A stretch of DNA of 34,106 bases from Chitinophagaceae bacterium UBA1946 (GCA_002336815.1 DDEU01000041.1:1-34106); one strand, 5' to 3'; counted from the first letter of the stretch, positions 1 through 9,003 are shown. Translations and numbers: made by a program. The notes: generated by a model not told the origin, from the letters alone.

Positions 1-1184
1 TTAAATGCACCGCCATATTCTGCAATATCCTGCCCCATTAAAACAAGGTTGGGGTGTTGCTCCATCGATAACTTAAGCCCTGCTTTTATGCCGTCAATAA
101 ACCTTAGTTCTGTTTCCTGCTTGCCAATTGCAGTTTTATTTTCCTCCCGCTGGAACCGGGATGCCGGCTGCTGTTTCTGTTGCGGTAAGAGGTGAGCAGC
201 AGCATGTGGTTTGTATACATCATTCAGCTCTTCTGCAGTATCAACCAGCATGGGCGCCGCTTCATAAGCCGCTTTTAGTTCAGTCTCTATGGAATCTTTT
301 GTTTCGGCCTTTATTTGTTCGATCGCTGTTTCCGTTAAAATATTTTGCTCCAGTAAAAACTGTTCATAGTTTTTGATCGGGTCTTTTTTCTCCCACAGTT
401 CAAATAACTGTGGTGGCACATATTTTACACCGCTTGCTTCTTCATGCCCCCTCATGCGAAAGGTCATACACTCTATCAGGTAAGGCTTTTGGTTTTCGAT
501 GCAATATTCTCTTACCCCTTTAATGGTATCATACACTTCTAAAATATTATTGCCATCAATCCGGATGCCTTCCATTCCATATCCCTTTGCCCTTTCTACC
601 AAACTAAAACAGCGGTATTGTTCATTTACCGGGGTGCTCAATCCATATCCATTGTTCTCTATTACAAAGATCGCCGGCAGGTCCCACACGGCAGCCACAT
701 TCAGTGCTTCATGAAAATCGCCTTCGCTGGTACCACCATCACCGGTAAAGGCAAGCGACACTTTGTTCTCGTTGCTGAGTTTATGCGCCAGTGCTACCCC
801 ATCGGCAATGGCCATTTGCGGACCAAGATGACTGATCATGCCACATACATGATGCTCCCTGCTGCCAAAATGAAAACTCCTTTCACGCCCCTTACTATAG
901 CCATCTTTGTTGCCCTGCCATTGTTTGAATAATTTACGGAGCGGCATATTACGGGTAGTGAATACACCCAGGTTGCGGTGAAGGGGCATGATCCATTCAT
1001 CCTGCTGCAATGCCATCGTAGCGCCCACTGCTATTGCTTCCTGGCCAATGCCGCTGAACCATTTACTGATCTTACCCTGCCGCAGCAGTACCAGCATTTT
1101 TTCTTCGATCATCCTGGGCAAAAGGATGTTCTTATAAATAGCAACCAGTTGTTCGTTGGTGAAATTATTTCTATGGAATTGCAT
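1..1184 (-). CDS. 2-oxoacid dehydrogenase E1, alpha/beta fusion (C-terminus cut by window edge)
   Basis: Reading leftward from the ATG at 1184 gives 394 residues, open to the window edge. Residues about 1-310 are an E1-alpha thiamine diphosphate domain. It has a GIGQEA segment and the ThDP/Mg motif that starts GDGGTSEGDFHEAL and ends in ENNGYG. After a Gln/Ala-rich linker the frame continues into the start of an E1-beta domain (ELRFIDGIKAGLKLSM, then MGQDIAEYGG). The two subunits are therefore one polypeptide, as in the roughly 660-700-residue alpha/beta E1 proteins of Bacteroidota. The family decarboxylates a 2-oxoacid (branched-chain 2-oxoacid or pyruvate) and passes the acyl group to lipoyl-E2 in the cytoplasm. 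The substrate cannot be told from this part. It is divergent from the VWA gene with 179 bp between them. Confidence 0.9.
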   Translation of the reverse strand, partial: MQFHRNNFTNEQLVAIYKNILLPRMIEEKMLVLLRQGKISKWFSGIGQEAIAVGATMALQQDEWIMPLHRNLGVFTTRNMPLRKLFKQWQGNKDGYSKGRERSFHFGSREHHVCGMISHLGPQMAIADGVALAHKLSNENKVSLAFTGDGGTSEGDFHEALNVAAVWDLPAIFVIENNGYGLSTPVNEQYRCFSLVERAKGYGMEGIRIDGNNILEVYDTIKGVREYCIENQKPYLIECMTFRMRGHEEASGVKYVPPQLFELWEKKDPIKNYEQFLLEQNILTETAIEQIKAETKDSIETELKAAYEAAPMLVDTAEELNDVYKPHAAAHLLPQQKQQPASRFQREENKTAIGKQETELRFIDGIKAGLKLSMEQHPNLVLMGQDIAEYGGAF

Positions 1185-1363
1185 ATGGTAGCGCTTGAAA
1201 ATTTGTGGCTGTGAAGTTAATGGATGTTGTGCAGGAGGCAAATGATTTAAAGAAAGAATAATGGAGAACGCCGGTGGTATGCCCTGTTAAAACATTCCAA
1301 AAAACCTGGCGACAGCTTGTGTAAATCCTTAATAGTTTACATCTTGACAAAAAAACAACCCAC

Positions 1364-2536
1364 ATGTTACACATCCTTAAAACAGGCGCCTGCCTTTTTT
1401 GCCTCGCTGCTTTTGCACAGGCATCCAAAACTCCTGCAACCAATTTCGATCAGATTAAAACAGTTCCGGCAACCGCTCCTGCGGTAAAACCGAAGATCCA
1501 GGCAGCCATTTTGCTGGATGTGAGCAATAGCATGGATGGCCTGATCAACCAGGCAAAAACACAATTGTGGAATATGGTGAGTGTAATGGGTAAGGCCACC
1601 TGCAATGGAAGCACACCCGACATTGAAATTGCTTTGTACGAATATGGACGACCTTCCAATGGTGAAACGAATGGCTATGTAAAAAAGATCAGCGGCTTTA
1701 CCAGCGACCTGGACCTGCTTTCGCAGCAACTGTTTGGTTTAACAACCTATGGCGGAGATGAATATTGCGGCCATGTTATCAACAGTTCTTTAAAGGAATT
1801 AAGCTGGGATACGGCATCCAATAATTACAGGGTGATCTTTATTGCAGGCAACGAAGATTTTTTGCAGGGCGATATTGCTTTTTCAAAAGCCTGTTTGCTG
1901 GCCAAACAAAAGGGCGTGATCGTAAATACGATTTATTGCGGCAGTAAAGCAACGGGTATTCAGGAACATTGGAATTTAGGTGGAGAATGTGGCAACGGGA
2001 GCTATACCAATATTAACGAAAATGCAAAGGACGATGACATTGAAACACCGTATGACAGCCTGTTGTTTTCACTAAACGACCAGTTAAATGGAACATATAT
2101 GGGGTATGGAAATAACGGCACACTTGCATATGCTAACCAGTCCAATATGGACATGGCCAATATGCGGCTGAGTAAAAAGGCCGGGCTTAAGCGCATTGCG
2201 GTAAAAGGTAACAAAAGCCTGTACAAAAATTACCAGTGGGATATGATCGATGCCGGCGCTGCTGATAGTACTGCCCTTGATAAAATAAGCATCAGCGCTT
2301 TGCCAGACAGCCTGCAAAAGAAAAGCAGGGAGGAGATAAAAAAAATCGTGAAAGCAAAGACGGAAGAACGAAGCGCTGTTCAAAACCAGATCGGTGAACT
2401 GAGCGCAAAACGGGAAGCTTATATCAGGCTTGAAAAGGTTAAAAAGGCAATGGTTGATAATACGCCCACACTTGAAACCGAAATAGAAAAAATAATCCGG
2501 GAGCAGGCAAAGCGATTTAATATGCAAATACAATAA
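1364..2536 (+). CDS. VWA-domain exported protein
   Basis: 390 residues. Residues 1-20 are a signal peptide (hydrophobic core ending AFAQA). A von Willebrand factor A domain follows: the MIDAS metal site DVSNSM is at 52-57, and a later YGGDEYCG stretch carries further acidic residues. The last 80 or so residues are charged and predicted to be helical or coiled coil (KKSREEIKKIVKAKTEER). VWA domains of this kind bind ligands through a divalent metal. The partner is unknown. The protein should be periplasmic or surface-associated, because nothing like a membrane anchor follows the signal peptide. It ends 2 bp before the convergent stop of the holin-like gene. I do not recognise a named family beyond VWA. 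Confidence 0.85.
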   Translation: MLHILKTGACLFCLAAFAQASKTPATNFDQIKTVPATAPAVKPKIQAAILLDVSNSMDGLINQAKTQLWNMVSVMGKATCNGSTPDIEIALYEYGRPSNGETNGYVKKISGFTSDLDLLSQQLFGLTTYGGDEYCGHVINSSLKELSWDTASNNYRVIFIAGNEDFLQGDIAFSKACLLAKQKGVIVNTIYCGSKATGIQEHWNLGGECGNGSYTNINENAKDDDIETPYDSLLFSLNDQLNGTYMGYGNNGTLAYANQSNMDMANMRLSKKAGLKRIAVKGNKSLYKNYQWDMIDAGAADSTALDKISISALPDSLQKKSREEIKKIVKAKTEERSAVQNQIGELSAKREAYIRLEKVKKAMVDNTPTLETEIEKIIREQAKRFNMQIQ

Positions 2537-2538
2537 AA

Positions 2539-2898
2539 CTAACCCGCCTCTTTTTCCTTTTCTGCAAAAGCCCGTTTGTGCACAAATGAATTTAAGAAAG
2601 AAAGCAGTATACTGAAGAACAACGCATGCCAGAACGTTTCCACCTTAAAGCCATTTACAAAATGATCGGCGATAAGGATGATACAGGCATTGATCACAAA
2701 TAAAAATAAACCAAGCGTAAGTATGGTTGCCGGCAGGGTAAGCAGGATAAGCAATGGCTTTACAATGGCATCCAGCAGGGCCAGCACAACTGCCAGAACA
2801 AGTGCAGTAAAAATACTGTCGAGTTTTATACCCGGAAGGATATGCGCCAGCACAAATGCATTTACGGTTGTAATGAGTATTCGCAGTAAAAAGTTCAT
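2539..2898 (-). CDS. Small four-helix membrane protein, phage-holin family 4 / YvlD type
   Basis: 119 residues, almost entirely hydrophobic, with four membrane segments at roughly 3-22, 28-50, 54-76 and 88-106. The AIVKPLLILLTLPATILTLG stretch is the hallmark of the DUF360/YvlD-like family (annotated 'phage holin family' in databases). These are chromosomal membrane proteins of unknown role, and the holin name does not imply a prophage here. The charged tail is KRAFAEKEKEAG. It lies 38 bp downstream of the degenerate M16 gene on the same strand. It also has its own -7-like box 4 nt before the ATG, so it may be read both from the operon and from its own start. Confidence 0.85.
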   Translation of the reverse strand: MNFLLRILITTVNAFVLAHILPGIKLDSIFTALVLAVVLALLDAIVKPLLILLTLPATILTLGLFLFVINACIILIADHFVNGFKVETFWHALFFSILLSFLNSFVHKRAFAEKEKEAG

Positions 2899-2902
2899 TG
2901 GG

Positions 2903-2910
2903 CAAAATTG
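2903..2910 (-). promoter_or_regulatory. -7-like box (CAATTTTG) 4 nt before the holin-family start
   Basis: On the minus strand CAATTTTG matches the Bacteroidota -7 element TAnnTTTG at five of six fixed positions. It ends exactly 4 nt before the ATG at 2898, the same spacing seen at three other genes here. It predicts a leaderless transcript. No clear -33 TTTG was found. Confidence 0.4.
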
Positions 2911-2936
2911 ATGGATTAAAGATGCGGCAATTTTTT

Positions 2937-4217
2937 TTAAATTACAACCAATTCATAAAAATTCTCCGGTACAAAATATTTGTTTGCCAACGCCTTTAAT
3001 TCTTCTGCAGAAATCGTTTTGATGGTTTCAATGGAATTGTAAAAATAACTTTCATCAAGATTGTTCAGGATGATGTTCTTCCAGCGCCCGATGATATGGA
3101 AAGGGCCATCCAGGTCGCCGAGAATTATCCCGATCAGGTAATTTCTAACCAGCAGCAATTCCTCCTCATCTATCAATTCTTCTCTCAGCAATTGCATTTC
3201 TTTATAGATCTCAGTGATCGCAGCTTCACATACATCTTTACCGGCCTCGGTACTGATCATCAGTGCACTGTCCTGCAAATGATTTTGTACATAACTATGG
3301 ATGCCGTAGGTATATCCTTTTTCTTCCCTGATATTACTCATCAATCTTGATCCAAAGTAGCCGCCAAAAACGGTATTCAACACCATCATCTTTGTAAAAT
3401 CCGGATGGTGGCGGTTAGGGAAATGAGTGGCCAGCCGGATGGCTCCCTGCACCCCGTTCGGATCATTTTGAATACGATGCTTTTTTTCGGTTGCTGCTGC
3501 CATATTGTTCGTTGGTGGCTTCCCGTTAGTAGGTTGCAGGTTCAACGAGCCAAACTGTGTGTTTAATTGTTCCGCTAAATTATCCGGCAGTTTTCCGGCC
3601 ACAAAAATCACGCAGCTTCCATTCAGGTAATGGCGGTTAAAATGCGCTTTTAACTGGTCTGCAGTGAGCGCATCATAATCTTCTGCCCGCAGGTATTGCC
3701 CGTATGGATGTGCTTCTCCATACAGGTAAGCATCAATGAGCCTGTTGGCAACAAAATCGCATTTCTGCAAATTCACACTGAGTTTTTGCTTGCTGTTTTG
3801 TTTATAGATACTGAGTTCATTTTCGGGAAATACAGCATCAGTAATCATTTCTTTGATCACGGGCAATAATTCATGCAGGTATTTGCTGAGCGTATGCAGG
3901 GATACCACGGCTGTTTCATTATAGCAGGCCCTGGTACAGTAAGCGCCATAATATTCAAATGCTTCGTTTAATTCAAAAGCTGACCTGCTGACGGTTCCAT
4001 TCTTTAATAAATGATTGGTAGCTGCAGCCACCGCATTGGCCTCTTCGTAGCTATTGCCTGCATAAAACACCATTTCCATCTGCAGTACATCCTGTGAGCC
4101 GGCATCGATGGCATATACTTTTACGCCATTGTCCAGTTCATATAATTGGTACGGTTTAAGGCTCAGTGAAAATTCTATCGCATCTTTTATCAGCGGAGCT
4201 TCTGTTCTGTTTAGCAT
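2937..4217 (-). CDS. M16-family peptidase homologue, catalytically degenerate subunit
   Basis: 426 residues with the two-lobed pitrilysin/M16 layout: an N-terminal lobe, a second lobe beginning near residue 215, and the M16 C-lobe signature (GGYFGSRLMSNIREEKGYTYG) near 300. The zinc motif HxxEH is replaced by HLLKN (H69, K72, N73), so the base glutamate and second histidine are lost. In known heterodimeric M16 enzymes one chain keeps the metal site and the other serves as a non-catalytic partner. This gene lies 28 bp downstream of an intact M16 gene on the same strand, which fits that arrangement. There is no signal peptide, so it is probably cytoplasmic. Calling it the partner is inference from gene order and the missing motif. 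Confidence 0.9.
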   Translation of the reverse strand: MLNRTEAPLIKDAIEFSLSLKPYQLYELDNGVKVYAIDAGSQDVLQMEMVFYAGNSYEEANAVAAATNHLLKNGTVSRSAFELNEAFEYYGAYCTRACYNETAVVSLHTLSKYLHELLPVIKEMITDAVFPENELSIYKQNSKQKLSVNLQKCDFVANRLIDAYLYGEAHPYGQYLRAEDYDALTADQLKAHFNRHYLNGSCVIFVAGKLPDNLAEQLNTQFGSLNLQPTNGKPPTNNMAAATEKKHRIQNDPNGVQGAIRLATHFPNRHHPDFTKMMVLNTVFGGYFGSRLMSNIREEKGYTYGIHSYVQNHLQDSALMISTEAGKDVCEAAITEIYKEMQLLREELIDEEELLLVRNYLIGIILGDLDGPFHIIGRWKNIILNNLDESYFYNSIETIKTISAEELKALANKYFVPENFYELVVI

Positions 4218-4245
4218 CTAATTTTTTTTATGGATACGGATTGTA

Positions 4246-5484
4246 TTAATTGTTGGAATAATAGTATAGTGTATTGCAGTTATTCTCATTGAATATCCTG
4301 CTGCATTCTTCTTTGATACCGGCAGCGGTTACTTCCTGATAGCGGGCCAGCTCTTCGTTTATAAGGTTGGCATCTCCCAGCAGTTCGTAAATGGCCAGGT
4401 TGGTAGCACGGTTCATCAGGCTCATGTCTTCAAAGGCCAGCATACTTTCCGTTTTGTTCTTTACCTTCTGCAATTCTTTTTCGCTGATGCCCTCCTGCGT
4501 TAGTTTATTCACTTCTTCCATCACAGCCGCTTCGGCATCTTTCATCAATACGCCCTTTACCAGTTTACCTTCGATGGTGAGCAGGCCGGCATCAAAACTG
4601 CCGAAATGCTGGCATTCAATATTGCTGAATAATTTTTTCTCTTTTACCAGGGCCTGGAACAACCGGGATGAACCCCCGCCACTCAATATTTCTGTGATCA
4701 GTTCAGTGGCATAATACCTTTCATCCAGTCTTGATGAAATGTGCCAGGCCTTGTACAGTGCGTCCAGCGGTACATTGGCTCTTACTTCCAGCGAACGGGG
4801 TGCTGTTTGCACGGGTTCTGCAGGCAGGGTACGAACATATTTTTCCCCGGCCGGGATGGGGCCGAACCATTTTTCTGCCAGTTGCTTAACCGCAGTGGTG
4901 CTGATATTGCCTGCCACCACCAGCGTTGCATTGGAGGGTGTGTAATGTTTGGCAAAAAAATCTTTTACATCCTGCAGCCGGGCATCTTCTACATGTTTCA
5001 GTTCTTTGCCGATGGTCATCCATTTATAAGGATGTGTTGTATAGGCCAGCGCCCGCAGCTTGTGTGATACATCGCCGTATGGTTTATTGATATAATGCTC
5101 TTTAAATTCTTCACACACTACTTTTCGTTGCACATCCAGGCTTTTTTCACTAAAGGCGAGGCTGAGCATACGGTCGCTTTCCAGCCAAAAGGCAGTTTCG
5201 ATATTCTCTGCCGGCAACTGGCAATAATAATTGGTGAGATCATTGGTGGTAAAGGCATTGTTTTCGCCCCCGGCTACCTGCAGTGGCTCGTCGTACACCG
5301 GTATATTGATACTGCCACCAAACATCAGGTGTTCAAATAAATGTGCAAACCCTGTTTTTGTTTCATCTTCATCCCTGGCACCTACATCATAGATCACATC
5401 CACTACCACCATCGGGGTGCTGACATCTTCATGTACCAGCACCTTCAACCCATTATCAAGCGTAAATTTTTCAAATTGAATCAT
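4246..5484 (-). CDS. M16-family zinc peptidase, catalytic subunit
   Basis: 412 residues. The inverted zinc motif HLFEH is intact (H48, E51, H52) in the context TGFAHLFEHLMFGG. The third ligand is expected in the downstream VVCEEFKEH segment near residue 129. The C-lobe signature GGSSRLFQALVKEKKL is present near 275. The family degrades peptides or processes short precursors inside a closed chamber. There is no signal peptide. It forms a pair with the degenerate M16 gene 28 bp downstream and follows a retropepsin-like gene 53 bp upstream on the same strand. A perfect TAnnTTTG box lies 4 nt before the ATG, so it can start its own, probably leaderless, transcript. Confidence 0.95.
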   Translation of the reverse strand: MIQFEKFTLDNGLKVLVHEDVSTPMVVVDVIYDVGARDEDETKTGFAHLFEHLMFGGSINIPVYDEPLQVAGGENNAFTTNDLTNYYCQLPAENIETAFWLESDRMLSLAFSEKSLDVQRKVVCEEFKEHYINKPYGDVSHKLRALAYTTHPYKWMTIGKELKHVEDARLQDVKDFFAKHYTPSNATLVVAGNISTTAVKQLAEKWFGPIPAGEKYVRTLPAEPVQTAPRSLEVRANVPLDALYKAWHISSRLDERYYATELITEILSGGGSSRLFQALVKEKKLFSNIECQHFGSFDAGLLTIEGKLVKGVLMKDAEAAVMEEVNKLTQEGISEKELQKVKNKTESMLAFEDMSLMNRATNLAIYELLGDANLINEELARYQEVTAAGIKEECSRIFNENNCNTLYYYSNN

Positions 5485-5488
5485 TCGG

Positions 5489-5496
5489 CAAAGTTA
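5489..5496 (-). promoter_or_regulatory. -7 box TAACTTTG, 4 nt before M16 start
   Basis: TAACTTTG on the minus strand is a full match to TAnnTTTG. It is separated from the ATG at 5484 by CCGA only. If transcription starts about 5 nt after the box, the mRNA begins at the start codon. Confidence 0.55.
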
Positions 5497-5537
5497 AGGG
5501 CTGCAATATAAAGCGGTTTGTGCCAGTTGCTGAAAAT

Positions 5538-6728
5538 TTATAAGATACTGTCTGGCGTGATGTATAACTGAACCAGTTCTCCATTGCGTCTTACAATGAT
5601 GCTGATGCGCTGGTTAGCGTTTTGCAATACAGTTTTGTATTGCATGATGTTGTTGCTGAAGTTGGCACCTACGCCTACCAGTATATCATTTATTTTCAAG
5701 CCTGCTTTTTCGGCGGGTGAACCGGGTACTACGTCTTCTACCATAATTTTTCCATCTACAAAGTAAGTTGCCATCCCGGTGTAAGCATAGTCAAATGCAT
5801 CGTAGTAATGTCCATTCGGTACCAGGTGAATTTCCCTGTTAGGATAGTTTACAACAAGATTAAAGCGCCGCAAAAGGTCGTTCCCCAATAAGCCGCCCAC
5901 ATAAGGGTAGGAGGTTACATTAAAATCATCCCTGAAAATATAGGTAGGTACATTCCTGAATTTATAATTGCCTACCTGCACCATTTTTACAACCGTTAAC
6001 CGCATCTGGAGTTTGCCACCCATTCCTTCTGCCTGCGTGGTTATGAGCTTTCTTTTACGGCCTAACACAGCGCTGTCTGCTGCAAATGCTTCGCTCATTA
6101 AAAAACAAAGACCGGCGCCGGTATCAAAATAAAAATTGAAATCGATCTTCCGGCCATCTTTAATATGCAGGTTTTGTATAGGCAATGATGTAAAGGCAGG
6201 GCGAAGCAAAGTCCCCTGCCGTGGATATTTGATCTGCCCGGGGTTCAGCACTTCTATCTGCAGGCTGTCGAAGTTTATTTTTACAATGAATTTCCTTAAA
6301 AAACTATACCCGATGATACCATCGATCTTTTCGCCGTACACACTGGTTAGCACTTCATAATTGTTTACATGAAAATCGAGGCTATCAACCGTGAGGCCCG
6401 GCAGGCGAAGCTGCTGGTCGTACACAAACTGGGCCCGGTGGGCATTGCCCATGCCTGTAACCAGTGTATCGGAGCGCTTTGGTACAAGGCCAAGGGAAGC
6501 GCAGGTAGTAGAATCGAGGGAGATGCCACCACTGCCGGTATCTAAAATAAAATTTAGTGTATCGGGTTTGTTGCTCAGCAGCGCCTGGATGATCATCACT
6601 CCGCCACTGTATTGTTTAAAAGGAAAACGGGTGATCAGTGTGGCCTGTTTTTGCGGCGTCAGAATTTCCTGGCTGGTCGCTGCACCCAACACCAGCTCAA
6701 TCAATAAAACACAAAATATTCTTTTCAT
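5538..6728 (-). CDS. Retropepsin-like aspartyl protease with C-terminal PDZ domain
   Basis: 396 residues. Residues 1-19 look like a signal peptide (KRIFCVLLIELVLGAATSQ). There are two aspartyl protease motifs, DTGS at 63-66 and DTGA at 202-205, so both halves of a pepsin-type active site are in one chain rather than in a dimer. The matching hydrophobic-Gly partners are IDGIIGYSFL near 136-145 and VGGLLGNDLL in the second half. A PDZ domain occupies about 310-390 (PGSPAEKAGLKINDILVGVG). The likely location is periplasm or outer surface and the substrate is unknown. It is the first of four minus-strand genes running to 2539 and is divergent from mqnC with 67 bp between them. Confidence 0.88.
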   Translation of the reverse strand: MKRIFCVLLIELVLGAATSQEILTPQKQATLITRFPFKQYSGGVMIIQALLSNKPDTLNFILDTGSGGISLDSTTCASLGLVPKRSDTLVTGMGNAHRAQFVYDQQLRLPGLTVDSLDFHVNNYEVLTSVYGEKIDGIIGYSFLRKFIVKINFDSLQIEVLNPGQIKYPRQGTLLRPAFTSLPIQNLHIKDGRKIDFNFYFDTGAGLCFLMSEAFAADSAVLGRKRKLITTQAEGMGGKLQMRLTVVKMVQVGNYKFRNVPTYIFRDDFNVTSYPYVGGLLGNDLLRRFNLVVNYPNREIHLVPNGHYYDAFDYAYTGMATYFVDGKIMVEDVVPGSPAEKAGLKINDILVGVGANFSNNIMQYKTVLQNANQRISIIVRRNGELVQLYITPDSIL

Positions 6729-6764
6729 ATCAAGCAGTGAAATAAATATACAACCTAATGCACG

Positions 6765-6772
6765 TACTTTTG
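6765..6772 (+). promoter_or_regulatory. -7 box TACTTTTG of mqnC
   Basis: TACTTTTG is a full match to the Bacteroidota -7 element TAnnTTTG, 23 nt before the mqnC ATG at 6796. No clear -33 TTTG lies about 19-21 nt upstream. The box is in the 67-bp divergent gap with the retropepsin-like gene. Confidence 0.5.
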
Positions 6773-6795
6773 TTATTTATTATCCAAACGGCAAT

Positions 6796-7920
6796 ATGCA
6801 AATACAGGACCTCTATAAAAAAGCGATGAATTTTGAATTCCTTTCTGCAGAAGAAGGGGTTTATTTGTTTGAACAGGCACCATTAACAGAACTGATGTAT
6901 GTGGCGGATGAACTAAGGAAAAAGCAGGTGCCGCATGGTAAGGTTACCTGGATCATTGACCGTAACCTCAATACCACCAATGTATGCATCGCCAATTGCA
7001 AGTTCTGCAATTTTTACCGGGTACCCGGTCATCCTGAGGCTTACATCACTGATATAGAAACTTACAAAAAAAAGATCGACGAAACCATTCGCTATGGCGG
7101 CGAACAATTGTTATTGCAGGGCGGCCATCATCCTGATCTTGGACTGAGCTACTATGTAGAGCTTTTCAGGGAATTGAAAAGGCTTTACCCGAATGTAAAG
7201 CTGCATACGCTTGGCCCCCCGGAAGTGGCTCATATTACCAAGCTTGAAAAAAGCACCCACCGGGAAGTGTTGATGGCATTAAAAGAGGCGGGGCTTGACA
7301 GCTTGCCGGGACCAGGTGCAGAAATTTTATCAGACAGGGTGCGACGCCTCATCAGCAAAGGGAAATGCGGAAGCCAGGAATGGCTGGATGTAATGCACGA
7401 AGCACACAAGTTAAATATCACTACCAGCGCCACCATGATGTTTGGCCATGTAGAGACCATACTGGAACGTTTTGAACACCTGGTTAAGATAAGGGAAGTT
7501 CAAAGCCGTAAACCGGGGGATGCAAAAGGGTTTATCGCCTTTATTCCATGGACCTTCCAGGATGTGGATACCCTGCTTACAAAAATCCGGGGCGTACACA
7601 ATTTAACCACGCCGGAAGAATACATACGAATGATCGCCATGAGCCGTATCATGCTTCCAAACGTAAAGAACATCCAGGCAAGCTGGTTAACGGTAGGTAA
7701 AAAAACAGCTCAACTTTGTTTGAATGCCGGTGCCAATGATTTTGGCAGCATCATGATAGAAGAAAACGTGGTAAGTGCTGCAGGAGCGCCACACAGGTTT
7801 ACCAGCAAAACCATGCAGGATGCCATCCGGGAAGCAGGCTTTGAGCCGCAGTTACGCAACCAGCAATACGAATTCAGGGCAACACCGGCAGTAATGGAAG
7901 AGCAGGAGATCACTTACTGA
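6796..7920 (+). CDS. mqnC: Cyclic dehypoxanthinylfutalosine synthase (menaquinone, futalosine route)
   Basis: 374 residues from the ATG at 6796. The frame is open for 135 codons further upstream, but that part runs antisense to the retropepsin gene and the radical SAM family begins at MQIQDLYKKAMN. The 4Fe-4S radical SAM motif CIANCKFC has cysteines at 64, 68 and 71. Family-typical stretches follow: LLQGGHHPDLGLSYY, GLDSLPGPGAEIL and MMFGHVET. MqnC cyclises dehypoxanthine futalosine in menaquinone synthesis by the futalosine pathway, in the cytoplasm. It could be confused with MqnE or CofH, but GLDSLPGPGAEIL and the GHHPDLGL motif favour MqnC. No other mqn gene is in the window. Confidence 0.93.
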   Translation: MQIQDLYKKAMNFEFLSAEEGVYLFEQAPLTELMYVADELRKKQVPHGKVTWIIDRNLNTTNVCIANCKFCNFYRVPGHPEAYITDIETYKKKIDETIRYGGEQLLLQGGHHPDLGLSYYVELFRELKRLYPNVKLHTLGPPEVAHITKLEKSTHREVLMALKEAGLDSLPGPGAEILSDRVRRLISKGKCGSQEWLDVMHEAHKLNITTSATMMFGHVETILERFEHLVKIREVQSRKPGDAKGFIAFIPWTFQDVDTLLTKIRGVHNLTTPEEYIRMIAMSRIMLPNVKNIQASWLTVGKKTAQLCLNAGANDFGSIMIEENVVSAAGAPHRFTSKTMQDAIREAGFEPQLRNQQYEFRATPAVMEEQEITY

Positions 7921-7982
7921 TAACTTTCGGAAACTTAAAAATCCGGAATGAATATCTTGTAGATTGCAATAAACCGGATAAC

Positions 7983-8339
7983 CTATTCTGACCGTTGCTG
8001 TTTTTTCCGGGAAATCTTTGCGAATTGATTGTACTCCAGGGCCAATTGCACCCAGTAGTTCAGCCGGCTGGTTGTTCTAATTGAGTCTGCATCCACAAAC
8101 GCATAGCCCTTCATTACTTTCCCGGTGAAATTCATCGGGTGGCAGCCCTCCTTTTCAAGCACCATGTCAGATATTGCAGGGTCGAAACGCACCATGATCC
8201 TTTCGCTTTCCACGCCGATACACATCTTGTCATTCACCATAAAACAAAGACCACCAAACATTTTTTTCTCTTCGGTGATCGTATGGGTTTGGCAGATCAG
8301 TTCCCTCACCCTGCCGGCTAATTTTTCATCGTATGCCAT
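7983..8339 (-). CDS. TfoX N-terminal-domain protein
   Basis: 118 residues from ATG 8339. The frame is open further upstream, but the extension would overlap the VOC gene and carries nothing of the family, so MAYDEKLAGRVRELI is taken as the start. The core KKMFGGLCFMVNDKMCIGV is the TfoX N-terminal domain signature. The C-terminal TfoX helix-hairpin-helix domain of competence regulators is absent. Stand-alone TfoX-N proteins are common in Bacteroidota and have no established function, so a competence role should not be assumed. It lies 31 bp downstream of the VOC gene and is probably co-transcribed with it. Confidence 0.85.
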   Translation of the reverse strand: MAYDEKLAGRVRELICQTHTITEEKKMFGGLCFMVNDKMCIGVESERIMVRFDPAISDMVLEKEGCHPMNFTGKVMKGYAFVDADSIRTTSRLNYWVQLALEYNQFAKISRKKQQRSE

Positions 8340-8370
8340 AAGCCATTTTTTGTATGGACCTGGTTGGATA

Positions 8371-8748
8371 TTACAAGGAATGCAAACCGATCCTGTTTCC
8401 TTCTGTGTCAATGATGATTGCCATAAAACCAAACTCCTCCGAAATGGGAGTTTTCGGTACAACAATCTTACCGCCTGCGGCTTCTACCTTGCTCAAAATT
8501 ATTTCCACATCAGGGTTTGCATTGAGGTAGATCAACGGTCCGTCTGTAACAGATGGTTTGTGAAAACCGCCACTGTCAACCACTGCACCACCGATGCCAT
8601 TTTGCATATCTTCAATGGGAAACAACCTCATCCTGATATTGGGCATATCCATCACAACCAGGTTAGTGCTAAAAATGGTTTCATAAAATTTGGTAGCCCT
8701 CATTAGATCTGTTGAGGGGATCTCGAACCAACTGATCGCATTGTTCAT
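8371..8748 (-). CDS. VOC-family (glyoxalase/bleomycin-resistance fold) protein
   Basis: 125 residues from ATG 8748 (MNNAISWFEIPSTDLMRA). The upstream in-frame extension to 8853 is not family-like. It begins with the usual VOC beta-strand followed by the RATKFYETIF helix and ends with the DTEGNRIGLHS strand, which is one paired beta-alpha-beta unit set. VOC proteins bind metal or small ligands, and no substrate can be read from the sequence. It precedes the TfoX-like gene on the same strand. The 255-bp region between it and the NqrB/RnfD-like gene holds divergent promoters but no other gene that I can support. An AGGAAA/TTTCCT inverted repeat lies in it near 8832-8846. Confidence 0.85.
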   Translation of the reverse strand: MNNAISWFEIPSTDLMRATKFYETIFSTNLVVMDMPNIRMRLFPIEDMQNGIGGAVVDSGGFHKPSVTDGPLIYLNANPDVEIILSKVEAAGGKIVVPKTPISEEFGFMAIIIDTEGNRIGLHSL

Positions 8749-9003
8749 CTTAATTTTTTTATTGTTATTGATCGGGCAAGTCGATGCGATGATCTTCTTT
8801 AGATGCACCAATATGCCCCGGCACGAAAGTTCAGGAAAATATTTCCTTTGCACAAGTATTTTAAAACGCCGGTTAAAAATAATTGCTGCATCGCTTAAAA
8901 ACAGAATCGTTTCTGCTTATTTTTTCTTTTAACTTTTTATTTAAAGCTGCCGGCAGGAAAAATTATTTTTCTGCTTATGTAATCCGCAGGTCGCTTTCAT
9001 CTC

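Noticed and set aside
128..1214. Several plus-strand frames of 71-104 codons over the E1 gene
   Set aside because: They are shadows of the E1 alpha/beta fusion, whose ThDP motif and uninterrupted frame are clear on the minus strand.
2539..2898. Prophage remnant suggested by the holin family name
   Set aside because: The DUF360/YvlD-type protein is a chromosomal membrane protein family and no other phage gene is nearby.
6391..6795. 135-codon upstream extension of mqnC
   Set aside because: It runs antisense to the retropepsin gene, is unlike any radical SAM N-terminus, and the family start is at 6796 with a -7 box between.
7941..7979. ATCCGG/CCGGAT inverted repeat between mqnC and the TfoX-like gene
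   Set aside because: Only 6 bp with a loop of about 27 nt and no T tract on either strand; too weak for a terminator call.
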